This document shows positions 41,701 to 50,450 of a stretch of DNA of 64,000 nt, piece after piece. A program made the position numbers and the translations under genes. Origin of the DNA: Molossus alvarezi (Eukaryota > Chordata > Mammalia > Chiroptera > Molossidae); contig CM073886.1 in the NCBI GenBank assembly GCA_037176705.1, positions 15,336,501 through 15,400,500 of the forward strand, in the 5' to 3' direction. How positions within the stretch are numbered: position 1 is the first letter of the stretch; each line of letters starts with the position of its first letter. Under the pieces are notes generated by a model. That model did not search any database. It was not told the DNA's origin and saw only the letters and a program-made list of their open reading frames with translations.

Positions 41701-44443
41701 CAGGCACAGGTAGTTTGGGGCTGCCCAATGACTCCCCAAATCAGCATCATTCTACCTGGTTTTCATTATCCTCAAGGCCTTGAGGTCATCATTACAAGGT
41801 GTGGTCACTGGCTCTGGCAGCTTCAACAAGAAAAGAATTATTAATCCAGGTTTTCAATTTTTTTTTCCTCAGAAAAGATAAAGCTTCTGCCTACAGTTCA
41901 ACTGTGCTTCAAGACTTGTTCTCCTGAAAGCCAGCAGATTATTGGGTAATTGTATTAGTTATTTAATGCTGTGTCACAAATTACCCCCAACTTAGTGGCT
42001 TACAATGACCAATATTTACTATCTCCCAGTTTCTGTGGGTCAAGATTTCAGGAGTGGTTGGACTGGGTGGTTTTGGATCAGGGTCTCTCATAAGGTTGAA
42101 GAAAATATGTCAGCTGGGGCTGCAGTCCTCTGGAGGCTTGAGTGGGGCTGGAGGAAGTAGTTCCAAAATGGCCCATTCACTTAAATGACTGTGGGCTGGA
42201 GGACTCAGTGTCTCACCATGTGGACCTCTCCTTAGGGCTGCTTGAGTGTCCTCAAACATGACAGCTGTCTTCCCCCAAAATGAGTGAGAAGGCAGAGCAA
42301 GAAGAAAACCACCAACAATAGCAGAGTCCATATTCTTCTCAAGCACACATAGAACATTCTCCAGGATAGACCATATCTGAACCATAAAACAAGACTCCAT
42401 ACATTTAAAATAATTGAAATAAAAGTGTGTTATCTGACCACAGTGGAATGAAACCAGAAATCAGTAACAGAAAAAAATTTGGGAAACTCACAAATATGTG
42501 AAAATTAAACTACACACTCCTAAATAACCAATGGCTCAAAGAAAAAAATCACAAGGAAAATTAGAAAATATTTTGAAATGAACAACATGGAAACACAACA
42601 TACCAAAACTTATGGGATACAGCCAAGTAGTGTTTAGAGGGAAATTTATAGCTGTAGAAGGTTATATTTCTTTAAAAAATTTTTTAAAAAATCTCATGGC
42701 TCAGTGGTTAGAGTGTCTACACATGAAATGAAGGGTCTCGGGTTTGATTCTGATCAAGGGCATATACCTCAGTTGCAGGTTCGATCCCTGGCCCCTGTTG
42801 GGGTCATGTGGGAGGCAACCAATTGCTGTGTCTCTCTCATATTGATGTTTCTCCCTCCCTCTCTCTAAAAAAAAAAATCAATGGAAAAATATCCTCAGGT
42901 AAGAATTAACAAAAAAAAAAAAGAAAGAAAGAAAAGAAAAGAAAGATCTCAAATCTATAACTTAAACTTTCATGTTAAGAATAGAAAAAGAACAAAATAA
43001 ACTAAAAGTAGAAGGAAGGAAATGATAAAGATAAGAATAGAAATTAAGCCCTGCAAGTGTGGCTCAGGGGATTGAGCACTGTCCCATGGACTGAGAGGTT
43101 CCAATTGGATTCCCGGTCAGGGCATGTGCTCCATCCCCAGTAGGGGGTATGCAGGAGGCAGCCAATCAATGTTTCTCTATCACATCCATGTTTTTCTCTC
43201 TCTCTCTCCCTTCCTCTAAAAATCAATAAAAACATATATATATATAGTTAATCCTCACCCAAGGACATTTTTCCATTTTTTGTTCAGGTAGAGTGGGAGG
43301 GAGAGAGAGAAAGAGAAACATCGATGTGAAAGGGACACATCGAATGGCTGCCATCCACACAACCCACCAGGGCCAGGGACAAACTGCAACCAAGGTACAT
43401 GCCCTTAGCGGGAACCGAACTTGGGTCTCTAGGGACTGCAGGCCGATGTTCTAACCGCTGAGCCAAACCAGCCAGAGTGCAATCTCATGTTTTAAAGGAA
43501 TGGATATGGCCCTGGCCGGTTTGGCTCAGCGGTTAGAGCGTCGGCCTGCGGTCCTAAGAGACCCGGGTTCGGTTCCCGCTAAGGGCATGTACCTTGGTTG
43601 CAGTTTGTCCCCGGCCCTGGTGGGTTGTGTGGATGGCAGCCATTCGATGTGTCCCTTTCACATCGATGTTTCTCTCTCTCTCTCTGTTCCTCTCTCTCCC
43701 TCCCACTCTACCTGAACAAAGAATGGAAAAATGTCCTCAGGTGAGGATAAAAAAAGAATAAATAAATAAAGGAATGGATATGATGTATTGTATATGTGTG
43801 CGTATAAAAATGATCTAGTTGCCCTAGCTGGTGTGGCTCAATGGTTAGAGTGTTGGCCTGTGCACTAAAGGGTTGAAGGTTTGATTCCTGGTCAAGAGCA
43901 CATACCTGGGTTGCAAGTTCGATCCCTGGCCTTGGTTGAGGCATGTGCAGGAGGCAACCAATCAATGTGTCTCTTCTCCCCCCTGCCCCCCTCCCTTCCA
44001 CTCTCTTTAAAAATCAATGGAAAAGCCCTGCCACGTTGGCTCAGTGGTTAGAGCATCGGCCTGCGGTCCAGAGATACCCATGTTCGGTTCCCGCTAAGGG
44101 CACGTACCTCGGTTGCAGTTTGTCCCTGGCCCTGCTTGGTCATACGAGTGGCAACCACTCGATGTGTCTTTTTCACATCGATGTTTCTCTCTCTCCCTCT
44201 CTCCCTCCCACTCTATCTGAACAAAAAATGGGAAAATGTCCTTGGGTGAGGATAAAAAAAAAAAAATCAATGGAAAAAATATCCTTGAGTGAGGGTGATG
44301 GTTTTCTCTAGGGAAAAGTATTACAGAAATCCTTAATTTTTTATGTTATCTGTTTCTGCCATGTTTGGATTTTTATAATGAATATGTGTTTCTTTGTAAT
44401 CAGAAAAGTCAAAGGTATAAAACCTGATGGTGAGACTCAGTGA
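32717..44443 (+). CDS. FLYWCH1: FLYWCH1, FLYWCH-type zinc finger 1
   Basis: Eight coding exons: 32717-33050, 33303-33764, 34752-35183, 35316-35579, 39302-39565, 40714-40986, 41873-41945 and 44404-44443, total 713 aa (human 716). Residues 1-111 are a disordered front end related to FLYWCH2. Five FLYWCH zinc fingers follow, each on its own exon, at about 118-175, 270-328, 412-470, 500-558 and 590-648. Each shows the F-L...W-x-C...G-C...H-x-H pattern, expected to bind one zinc and DNA or protein. The end reads VQLCFKTCSPESQQ and closes DGETQ. The human protein is nuclear and reported to bind beta-catenin and restrain Wnt targets. The start follows the acceptor at 32617 and matches human MPLPEPS. 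Confidence 0.95.
33303..33764 (+). CDS. FLYWCH1: FLYWCH1 exon with zinc finger 1 and linker
   Basis: Encodes LEFLRTPFGGRLLVLESFLY, VYWKC, ELGC and GHCH, then an acidic linker (PEEEEGLRALS) with a basic PPKKRP end. Both ends are in phase 1. The acceptor AG is followed by CAG, so a 3-nt shift of the start (33306) is possible and would drop one alanine. Confidence 0.92.
34752..35183 (+). CDS. FLYWCH1: FLYWCH1 exon with zinc finger 2
   Basis: Encodes LEFLRTCYGGSFLVHKSFLY, VYWTC, HHGC and GHCH. Then comes a longer linker with QVDKLLQGVDSLLYRRG and the basic RPHPRKHTK, possibly a nuclear localisation signal. Phase 1 at both ends. Confidence 0.92.
35316..35579 (+). CDS. FLYWCH1: FLYWCH1 exon with zinc finger 3
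   Basis: A 264-nt exon starting GGPEFLKTPLGG with VYWTC, RMGC and GHCH. It differs from the next finger exon at only about 10 of 88 residues. The acceptor is 'TTCTTATAAG', weaker in pyrimidines next to the AG than its neighbours. Confidence 0.92.
35580..36574 (+). other. FLYWCH1 intron, SINE-free part
   Basis: First kilobase of the 3.7-kb intron between the two most similar finger exons. Unique sequence; a (TTTTC)n patch lies at about 36536-36570. Confidence 0.5.
36575..37216 (-). mobile_element. Three minus-strand Ves-type SINEs, one nested
   Basis: One element is at 36575-36749. A second at 36780-36928 resumes at 37159-37216. A third at about 36935-37158 lies inside the second, flanked by 'GAAACCTTTATTT' and 'AAAACCTTTCTTG'. 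Confidence 0.82.
37328..37545 (+). mobile_element. Ves-type SINE
   Basis: Plus-strand element of the 'CAGCCAGTGTGGCTCAGTGG' subfamily with 'GGGGGGCATGCAGGAGGC'. Confidence 0.85.
37546..39301 (+). other. FLYWCH1 intron, unique part
   Basis: No exon or repeat that I can name. The open frame at 38387-39103 has no homology that I recognise and no good splice context, so I treat it as chance. Confidence 0.5.
39302..39565 (+). CDS. FLYWCH1: FLYWCH1 exon with zinc finger 4
   Basis: A 264-nt near-copy of the finger 3 exon: GGPEFLRTPLGG, VYWTC, RMGC. The last part reads MRRHCH where the other fingers have MRGHCH; human finger 4 as I recall it has the same arginine, so this is a finger-specific feature. 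Confidence 0.92.
39984..40195 (+). mobile_element. Ves-type SINE, shortened 3' end
   Basis: The head is complete ('CCAGTTTGGCTCAACAG'). After 'CTCTCACATCAATGTTT' it passes directly into an A-rich tail, so the CT-rich part is mostly missing. Confidence 0.8.
40714..40986 (+). CDS. FLYWCH1: FLYWCH1 exon with zinc finger 5
   Basis: Encodes LEFLRTSLGGRFLVYESFLY, VYWMC, RLGC and GHCHMPD, ending AAQQEDPG. Phase 1 at both ends, so all five finger exons could be skipped or duplicated without shifting the frame. Confidence 0.92.
41873..41945 (+). CDS. FLYWCH1: FLYWCH1 penultimate coding exon
   Basis: A 73-nt exon after 'TTTTTTTTCCTCAG' encoding KIKLLPTVQLCFKTCSPESQ. It ends before 'GTAATT'; the donor GT itself would complete a TAA stop if read through. 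Confidence 0.88.
41955..42310 (+). mobile_element. Ancient interspersed repeat, family uncertain
   Basis: 'GTATTAGTTATTTAATGCTG', 'CACAAATTACCCCCAACTTA' and 'GTGGCTTACAATGACC' match a common old mammalian repeat, here in a FLYWCH1 intron. Confidence 0.6.
42330..43045 (+). mobile_element. Old LINE-1 ORF2 fragment, split by a SINE
   Basis: Sense-strand L1 words, such as 'GAACATTCTCCAGGATAG', 'ACCACAGTGGAATGAAACC' and 'GTGTTTAGAGGGAAATTTAT', at 42330-42690. They resume at 42940-43045. Heavily mutated and not coding. Confidence 0.8.
42692..42935 (+). mobile_element. Ves-type SINE inside the L1
   Basis: 5'-truncated head ('CATGGCTCAGTGGTTAGAG') with an A/AAAG-rich tail. Confidence 0.82.
43048..43477. 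mobile_element. Ves SINE plus an opposing Ves SINE
   Basis: A plus-strand element (43048-43245, ending in (TA)n) abuts a minus-strand element (43248-43477) tail to tail. Confidence 0.85.
43508..43767 (+). mobile_element. Young Ves SINE with exact target-site duplication
   Basis: Nearly consensus element flanked by 'AAAGGAATGGATAT' at 43494-43507 and 43768-43781. Its head faces the head of the minus-strand element ending at 43477. Confidence 0.93.
43822..44295 (+). mobile_element. Ves SINE inserted in the tail of another Ves SINE
   Basis: The outer element runs 43822-44026 and resumes at about 44270-44295. The inner one fills 44027-44269. 'ATCAATGGAAAA' flanks the inner copy on both sides. 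Confidence 0.88.
44404..44443 (+). CDS. FLYWCH1: FLYWCH1 last coding exon (40 nt)
   Basis: Starts after 'CTTTGTAATCAG' and adds KVKGIKPDGETQ followed by TGA. It aligns residue for residue with the remembered human end DIKDVRLDGESQ, and the phase fits the exon ending at 41945. Too short to be found by reading-frame length. Confidence 0.85.
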
Positions 44444-45491
44444 GGCCAATCTCCTCACCGACTCTAACAGAAGAACTTCATGTGTCACCAGCATCAAGAA
44501 TGCTCCATGTCTACAAGGGACCCCAGCATTTCCCACCAAGTTAACTGCTGCTGGATAAAAGCTCTTCTTCACTCTTTCAAAGCATCAGCAGCCTTCACAT
44601 TTTCTCAAGAGGCCTCCCAGGAGGAATACTCTGGGTGTCTTCATGCAGGCAAGGAAGAGTGCCGGGAGCGGGCAGCTTGCAGGTGTGCGTGATGTGGGGA
44701 AAGCCTGACCTCCAAAAGATCTGAAGAAGCATCTTTTGACAATGTCACTCTTCCCTGTTCTGACGCCGCAAGCCACAAACACCTATCTGTTTTCAGAGCA
44801 CGAAGCTTTGCCAAGGACTTTCCAGTTGGGTGTGGCCCTGCTTGGGCCAGGGCACGTTTGGGGAACTTCCCGATTTTTGGAGCTGAGCTGAACTGCCCTG
44901 CCTAGCTCCAGCCACTCAGGTGTTTTCTGGACAGGTGCCATGTGAGCCTTTGTGCCCCTCGGCTGTCTGCTGCTAGGGCACAGCCATTCCTCACGGTAAC
45001 AGAGCAAGCTAAACCAGAGGCCCCATTACACACTGTCAGACTTTCTTTCCCTCACTCTTTTCTAACTTAAGTCCAGTGGCCATGATCACCATGGTAGGTG
45101 TGGTTCCTGGCAGTGGGAGCAAGCCTGAATGTCCACAGGAAGCCAGCATTGGGCAGACTCTATCTGGCTGAGGCCAGCAGGGTCCTGGGTCACCACATTT
45201 AGCTGATGCAGGAGAGGCAGACCTGGATGGCGGCAGAGGTGCATCTCTTCCTCCAGTCTGGTAACAAGCAGAGAGCTGGCTTAGTAGGTCCAGGAGAAGC
45301 AGGCTGATGTGCTCTGGAACTCCAGAGGCTGCTGCTTGCTAACAAGGACTCATCTTCGACAGCGAAGCTCCTTACCCTCATCCTAAAATTGCAGAGGGAG
45401 CACAAATGGCTGGCCTTGAAGCCTGCCATCTAGCTATGGGACAGTGACATCTTGGGTCCCCCCACTGTCCCTCTGCTTATTCATTTCCCTC

Positions 45492-45497
45492 AATAAA
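45492..45497 (+). terminator. FLYWCH1: Candidate FLYWCH1 poly(A) signal
   Basis: First AATAAA in good context after the stop, about 1.05 kb downstream; T-rich sequence follows. Confidence 0.4.
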
Positions 45498-46216
45498 CCT
45501 TATTTTATATTTCACCATGTAGAGCTGGTGTACGTGTCCACATCCCCTTTGCAGCAACAGCTGGCCATCATGAAGCCACACACTCCACGTCTCAGTGGCA
45601 TTTGGTCGGAAAACAGTTTGGCTAGAACCTCACACAGGCCCGAGGTGCCTGGTAAGAAGCACTGAGCCACAACCCTTGCCACCTGCAGAGCCTGCACTGT
45701 CTGCCCATTCTGCAGCCTCCCCAGTGGGGCCTGCAGGCCCACAACTTCCCTAGTCCGAAGCCCCACAGCTGTCACCTCGGCTGGGCTCTAGGCACCCAGA
45801 AGTTGGGGTGCAGTGTGAGAAGAATCAAAAGAGGATACAGGCTTCTGTTTTCTCCTGTACGTTCATGTTTATTGGGCCAGTACACTCTTCTTCTTCTCTC
45901 CTGCTTTGACCGTAGAGGACAGATGGATAGTCCGTGCTGCTTGGACTGAGGATGCCAGATAGACATAAATTTGGACATTGTCATTGCCTTGGGTGACCTC
46001 ATGGCCACTCAACCACTGAACTCCAGAAGTGTCTTCTAAGTCCACTTCCTGAATGGTTCCAGAGCCACAGAGATGTCCCTTGCCCCATCACTGACAGAGA
46101 GTAAAGTGCTCGGGGCAGATCCCTCTCTTGGAAGCTGGGGTCCCCTCTGTGGACAATGACATCTCGGAGAGGTTGTGCTTTCCTTCCCTTCTCTCACTCT
46201 GCTGCTAGTTTTTCCC

Positions 46217-46222
46217 AATAAA
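46217..46222 (+). terminator. FLYWCH1: Second candidate FLYWCH1 poly(A) signal
   Basis: AATAAA with a GT-rich downstream stretch ('GTGGTGTGGGTGGTG'), the usual cleavage-factor context, which makes it slightly the better candidate. Confidence 0.45.
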
Positions 46223-46371
46223 CCTTATTGTGTCTATAACGTGGTGTGGGTGGTGCCTCTGTGCCCCTTTGCATGACAATGTCTCAATTATAAAATTTAA
46301 AATAAAAACTTCACAAGGTTTAGCAAAAGTATCAGCAAGGAACTCAAATTTTATATGTTTTTTTTAAATGA

Positions 46372-46562
46372 TTTTTTAGAGAGAGCAGAAGGGAGAGAGA
46401 GATAGAAACATCGATATGAGAGAAATATCAGCAATGCCTCCTGCATGCTCCCTACTGGGGATGGAGCTTGCAACCCAGGCATGTGCCCTGACTGGGAATT
46501 CAACTGGGACCTCTCCGTCCATGGGAGGACACTCAGTCCAATGAATCACACCAGCTTGGCAG
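46372..46562 (-). mobile_element. Ves-type SINE
   Basis: Diverged minus-strand element from the AGAGAGAGC run to 'GAATCACACCAGCTTGGC'. Confidence 0.8.
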
Positions 46563-47224
46563 GAACTCAAAATTTTTAAATGGGGAGCAGTGGCCAGCTC
46601 TAGGAGCCTCAGCCCCCAGTCCCTGTCCCCAAGGTTGTAAGTAAGGTGAGCATCAACAGAAATGTTTCTCATGGCCCCACTTCCCCTTCTGGCCCCAGCC
46701 CAGCCTCCTGTCCCCATGTCCTCTGTCAGGAAGACTTCAGCAGGGTGGAACTAAGGACCTCCCTTTCGCTCAAGTCAGCAGATGCTTCTCAGAGCTTGCC
46801 CTCTGGCACTGACCACCCCTTTCTTGATCCCTTCTCTGGGTTCACCATCTGCTTCCTATATTCCCTCCCGATCTCCCGCAAGGGATCCTCTGTCCCCCTA
46901 ACTAACCTATAAGCCTGGTGGTGGTTGTTCTGGAAACTGGACCTCAGCCCTTTTTGGCCCAACCACTTTCAAGATTCATGGTTCGTCAGTCTGCAGCACC
47001 AACCTGGCCCCACTTACTGCAACCAAACCTGTGTGTCCAGCTGCCTCCAGAGCCCTGGCCCAGGGTGTCCTGTAAGCACCAGAGGCAGGTAACAAAAGGG
47101 AGTATCTACCTGTTGTCCTTCTTGTCTGAAGGCCCCACCACACAAGTAGAACCCAGAGCCACCCTTGACACTATCCTGCCTGTCCCTACATGTCCCATCA
47201 GTTGTGTCCACTAATACCACCCTG
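46563..47224. other. Spacer, no gene seen
   Basis: GC-moderate sequence without repeats that I can name or a supported exon. Confidence 0.4.
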
Positions 47225-47645
47225 CCTAGTTCTCTTTTTATTTTATTTTTTTTACTAGAAGCTTTCCTGAGATATAGTCCACATACCATAAAATTCACCC
47301 ATTAGGTCATAGCAGATGTAATTAGTTAAGATAAGGTCAATCTGGAGTAGGGAGAGCCCTAATCCGATATGAGTGACAGACATCCTTATAAAAAGGGGAC
47401 ACAGAGATGCACACAGGGAGAATGCCAGGTGAGATGAAGTCAGAGATCAGGATGACTGGTGATTCTGCAAGCCAAGGAATGAAAATGATGGCCAGCAAAC
47501 CACCAAAACCAATCTAGAGGCATGGAACAGATTCTCCCCCACAGCTCTCAGAAGGAACCATCGCTGATCTCAGACTTCTAGCCTCCAGACTGTGAAACAA
47601 TACATTTCTGTTGTTTAATTTCCCAGTCTGTGGGACCCCTCAGCA
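47225..47645. mobile_element. L1 scrap and second copy of the 11515-type repeat
   Basis: An antisense L1-like 'TGAGATATAGTCCACATACC' at about 47260 is followed by the old repeat ('AGAGCCCTAATCCGATATGA', 'CCTTATAAAAAGGGGACAC', 'CTCAGACTTCTAGCCTCCAG'). Confidence 0.6.
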
Positions 47646-48549
47646 GGGGGAAAAGGCCCTGGCCTTTCTTAACTGGAGGTTCCCTGAACCACCTGGGACT
47701 GGATCTTGCAGTGGAGATATTGCCCCTCATCTTAGTGCCTGAGTCCTGGAACTAAGCACCCCCTCCCTCTCATCTGAAACCCCCTTTGCAGAAGACTAAG
47801 GCAGTAGGGAGTGGGTGACGGAAGTGCTGTGGACCAAATGGGCAGTCATTTTTGGTCCAACTTCCTTCCAGGGAAGGGGCTAGTCCCTCCTCTCTTCCCC
47901 CCATTGACTCCCATTCTGCTCATGGGGTTCTAGTTGTCCCTGTCCTCCACCTCACCCTTTCCTTGGCAGGCAATGAGGCTCTCTGTTCACCCTCATCTCC
48001 CAGACCCTAGCTCAGGCCTGCGACCCTGGGGTGCTCTCTGTCATGCCACTGAGCCTTTGTAGTGATAGTGTTCAAAGGCAGGAAAGAGAAGGGGGCCCAG
48101 TACACGGGTGGCTACCCAGTCACCAGGTGAAACTCCTAGTCAAGTGCCCTGCAGGGCCAGGAAACTGGGAGGTGAGCCCTGGCCAGCCTGGCCAGCCTGG
48201 CCCCTGACTGGGCTCCCTCAGGAGGTGAGTCCAGTGCCAGCCTTGAATCTCAGCAAATCCTCCTCCGTTGAATGCTGCTCCTCTGTGTGCTACTCCCACC
48301 CACCCACCCAAGAGCCTGCGTGTGAGGCACTAACTGTGAGGTCTTCTTCAGTCTCATCACTGCCAGCGGCACCTTGGCCTTTCTAGAACTTTCCCTGTGC
48401 CCCTCATCTGGGGGGGGGGGCAATACTGACATGGTTGAGACAGGTTCTTCCAGGCTGGACAGTCTGGTGTGGGCCTGTTGGGGGGGGGGGGAGACGCTGG
48501 CCTGAGGGGCAAGGGATCTGGGCTGACGGATCCGTTCTGGGCCTCCGGC
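47646..48549. other. Spacer upstream of KREMEN2
   Basis: GC-rich, SINE-free sequence with two poly(G) runs (about 48411 and 48480). No exon is supported. Confidence 0.4.
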
Positions 48550-50450
48550 CACCACCCATCTCTTCCCCGTCCCCTCCCTAGCCCTCAAACGCACCTGCGC
48601 TGGCCTCTCCCCAAGCCCTGGGGGCAGCCGGCGGGCGGCGCTGGGAGATCAGAGAACTCAGAGGAGTTGGGCCCAGGGGGAGGGGGCAGGGAATTTCCCC
48701 CCACGCCTGCCCGGGCCTGTTAACCTCCCCCTCCCTCGCGGAGGGGAGGGGGGTACCGCTGGGGGAATTCCATCGCGCTGCGACGGCTCCGGCGAGCCTG
48801 GGCTGGGGGGTCTTAGGGAGAGAAGGGGGAGGAGAAAGAGGGACAGGCTGGGACCAGGGGCGCAGCTGCCTTCTTCCCCAGACACCAGCTGCCCCTGCCT
48901 GTCCAGGACTGAGTGTCCACCATTCCCACCCGTCTCGAGGGTGCGGGAGCAGGGAGAGTGGCACTTCCTCCTGCAGGCCAGAGGCGTCGGGACCTGTGGA
49001 GGGAAGGGCGTGAGAATCCCAAAGAGGGTATGCGTGTCAGCATCTGACAACGAATGGGCGACTGAGTGGGAGTACCTGCGTGCATTTCATTTAAGGGTGC
49101 TTGTGAACCGAATGTCCGGGGACGTGTGACCTCGGGAGAGGGCCCTATATCTCCCCCATTAGGGTTCTCCTCCACACACTCCCACTAGAACCTGCACTGA
49201 CCCTGAGAGGGGGAGGGGCAGAGAGGCGCGGGCAGGGACAGTGAGGGTCCCAGGGCGAGTGTGGAAGGCGTCTAGACCTGCTGCCTTCGCTCCAGTCTGG
49301 GGCGGGGCTTCCCGGCCTCAGGAGTGGGGGGTGGGGAGGGAGGGACCCAAGAGGGAGGAACCCGCAGAGGGACACGAGGGGGGCAGGAGCTAGCGTATTA
49401 GATACCTGGGCTAGGGAAACTCAGAGAGTGAGGCGCAGCGGGAGGGGGCGGGTGTGGAGGCCAAGGCAAGACCCCGAGTACTGAGAGGCAGAGCCGGAGA
49501 AGCCCCTGGCCAGAGATCCCCTGGGAGACCTCCTGTAGGGACAGGGCAGAGAGAGGCCTCCAGGGGCAGAAACTTTGGGAGGCAAATACCCCTGGGAGAT
49601 ATTTCCCTGCTCCAGACGGAGAGTGCTGGCCAGAGTGGGACAAGGATTCACGGTCAGAGGACAACGCCCCCCCAGGTCGCCTGGGAGACCCCGGAGCGAC
49701 CCCGGGGGTGGCACAGGTCGAATGCGGGCCAGGGAGACCTCTCCTAGGTTGGGGGCGATGGGGACACGAGCCCCGCAGAGCCTCCTCCTTCTCCTCCTCT
49801 TCCTCCCCATGCTGCCGCCACGCGGGGCCTCCGCAGGGAGCCTGCATAGCCCAGGTAAGTCTTGGCCCCGTGACTGGGCTTTGGTCACCACTCCCTCCTC
49901 CGCCTCCGCGCCTAGGACCCGGGTCCCGAACCTGGGGAGGGGGCAGAGTAAGTGGCGGGAGCACCTGAGCAACCCCAGGGCCCCGGGGACACCAAGGGCG
50001 CTGGCTGGGAAACCCGGCAGGAGTTGGAGTCGCGGGGTTAGGATGTCGGGCGAGGATCCGAACCTCCCAAGGTCCTGCGGTCGCCGTGCAGGCCTGTCCG
50101 AGTGCTTCCAGGTGAATGGCGCCGACTACCGGGGCCACCAGAACCGCACAGGTCCGCGCGGGGCGGGTCGCCCTTGCCTCTTCTGGGACCAGACGCAGCA
50201 ACACAGCTACAGCAGCGCCAGAGACCCCCAGGGTCGCTGGGGGCTGGGAGCGCACAACTTCTGCCGGTGAGGGGCGGGGCCCGTGCGTGGTCTATTGGGG
50301 GACCGGCCTTTGGGGCGGGGCCTTGTTGGAGGCGGGGCTAGGTGCTCTATTGCAGTCATGGGCCTGAGGCAAGGGCTCCGGGTGAGTGGAGGTGTACCCC
50401 TACCGGGTGCAGCCGAAGGGTATGAGAACAAGCCTTAGCCCTTGCTGGGC
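48550..50450 (+). promoter_or_regulatory. KREMEN2: CpG-rich KREMEN2 promoter and first exons
   Basis: Continuous GC- and CpG-rich DNA over the start of KREMEN2, densest at 49750-50350. No TATA box is evident near the expected start. Confidence 0.65.

Larger units (their letters stand above)
44444..46371 (+). other. FLYWCH1 3' UTR and downstream DNA
   Basis: No second gene seen. Two AATAAA signals, at 45492-45497 and 46217-46222, both inside 'AATAAACCTTATT', are candidate ends of the FLYWCH1 transcript. Which one is used cannot be told. Confidence 0.5.

Noticed and set aside
41944..41949. FLYWCH1 stop codon at 41947-41949
   Set aside because: Works as a frame end but overlaps a donor GT. Splicing to 44404 restores the human-like tail in frame, so that model is preferred.
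49398..50255. 285-aa minus-strand open frame, the longest in the window
   Set aside because: Antisense shadow over the CpG-rich KREMEN2 exons 1-2; low-complexity proline/arginine content and no known domain.
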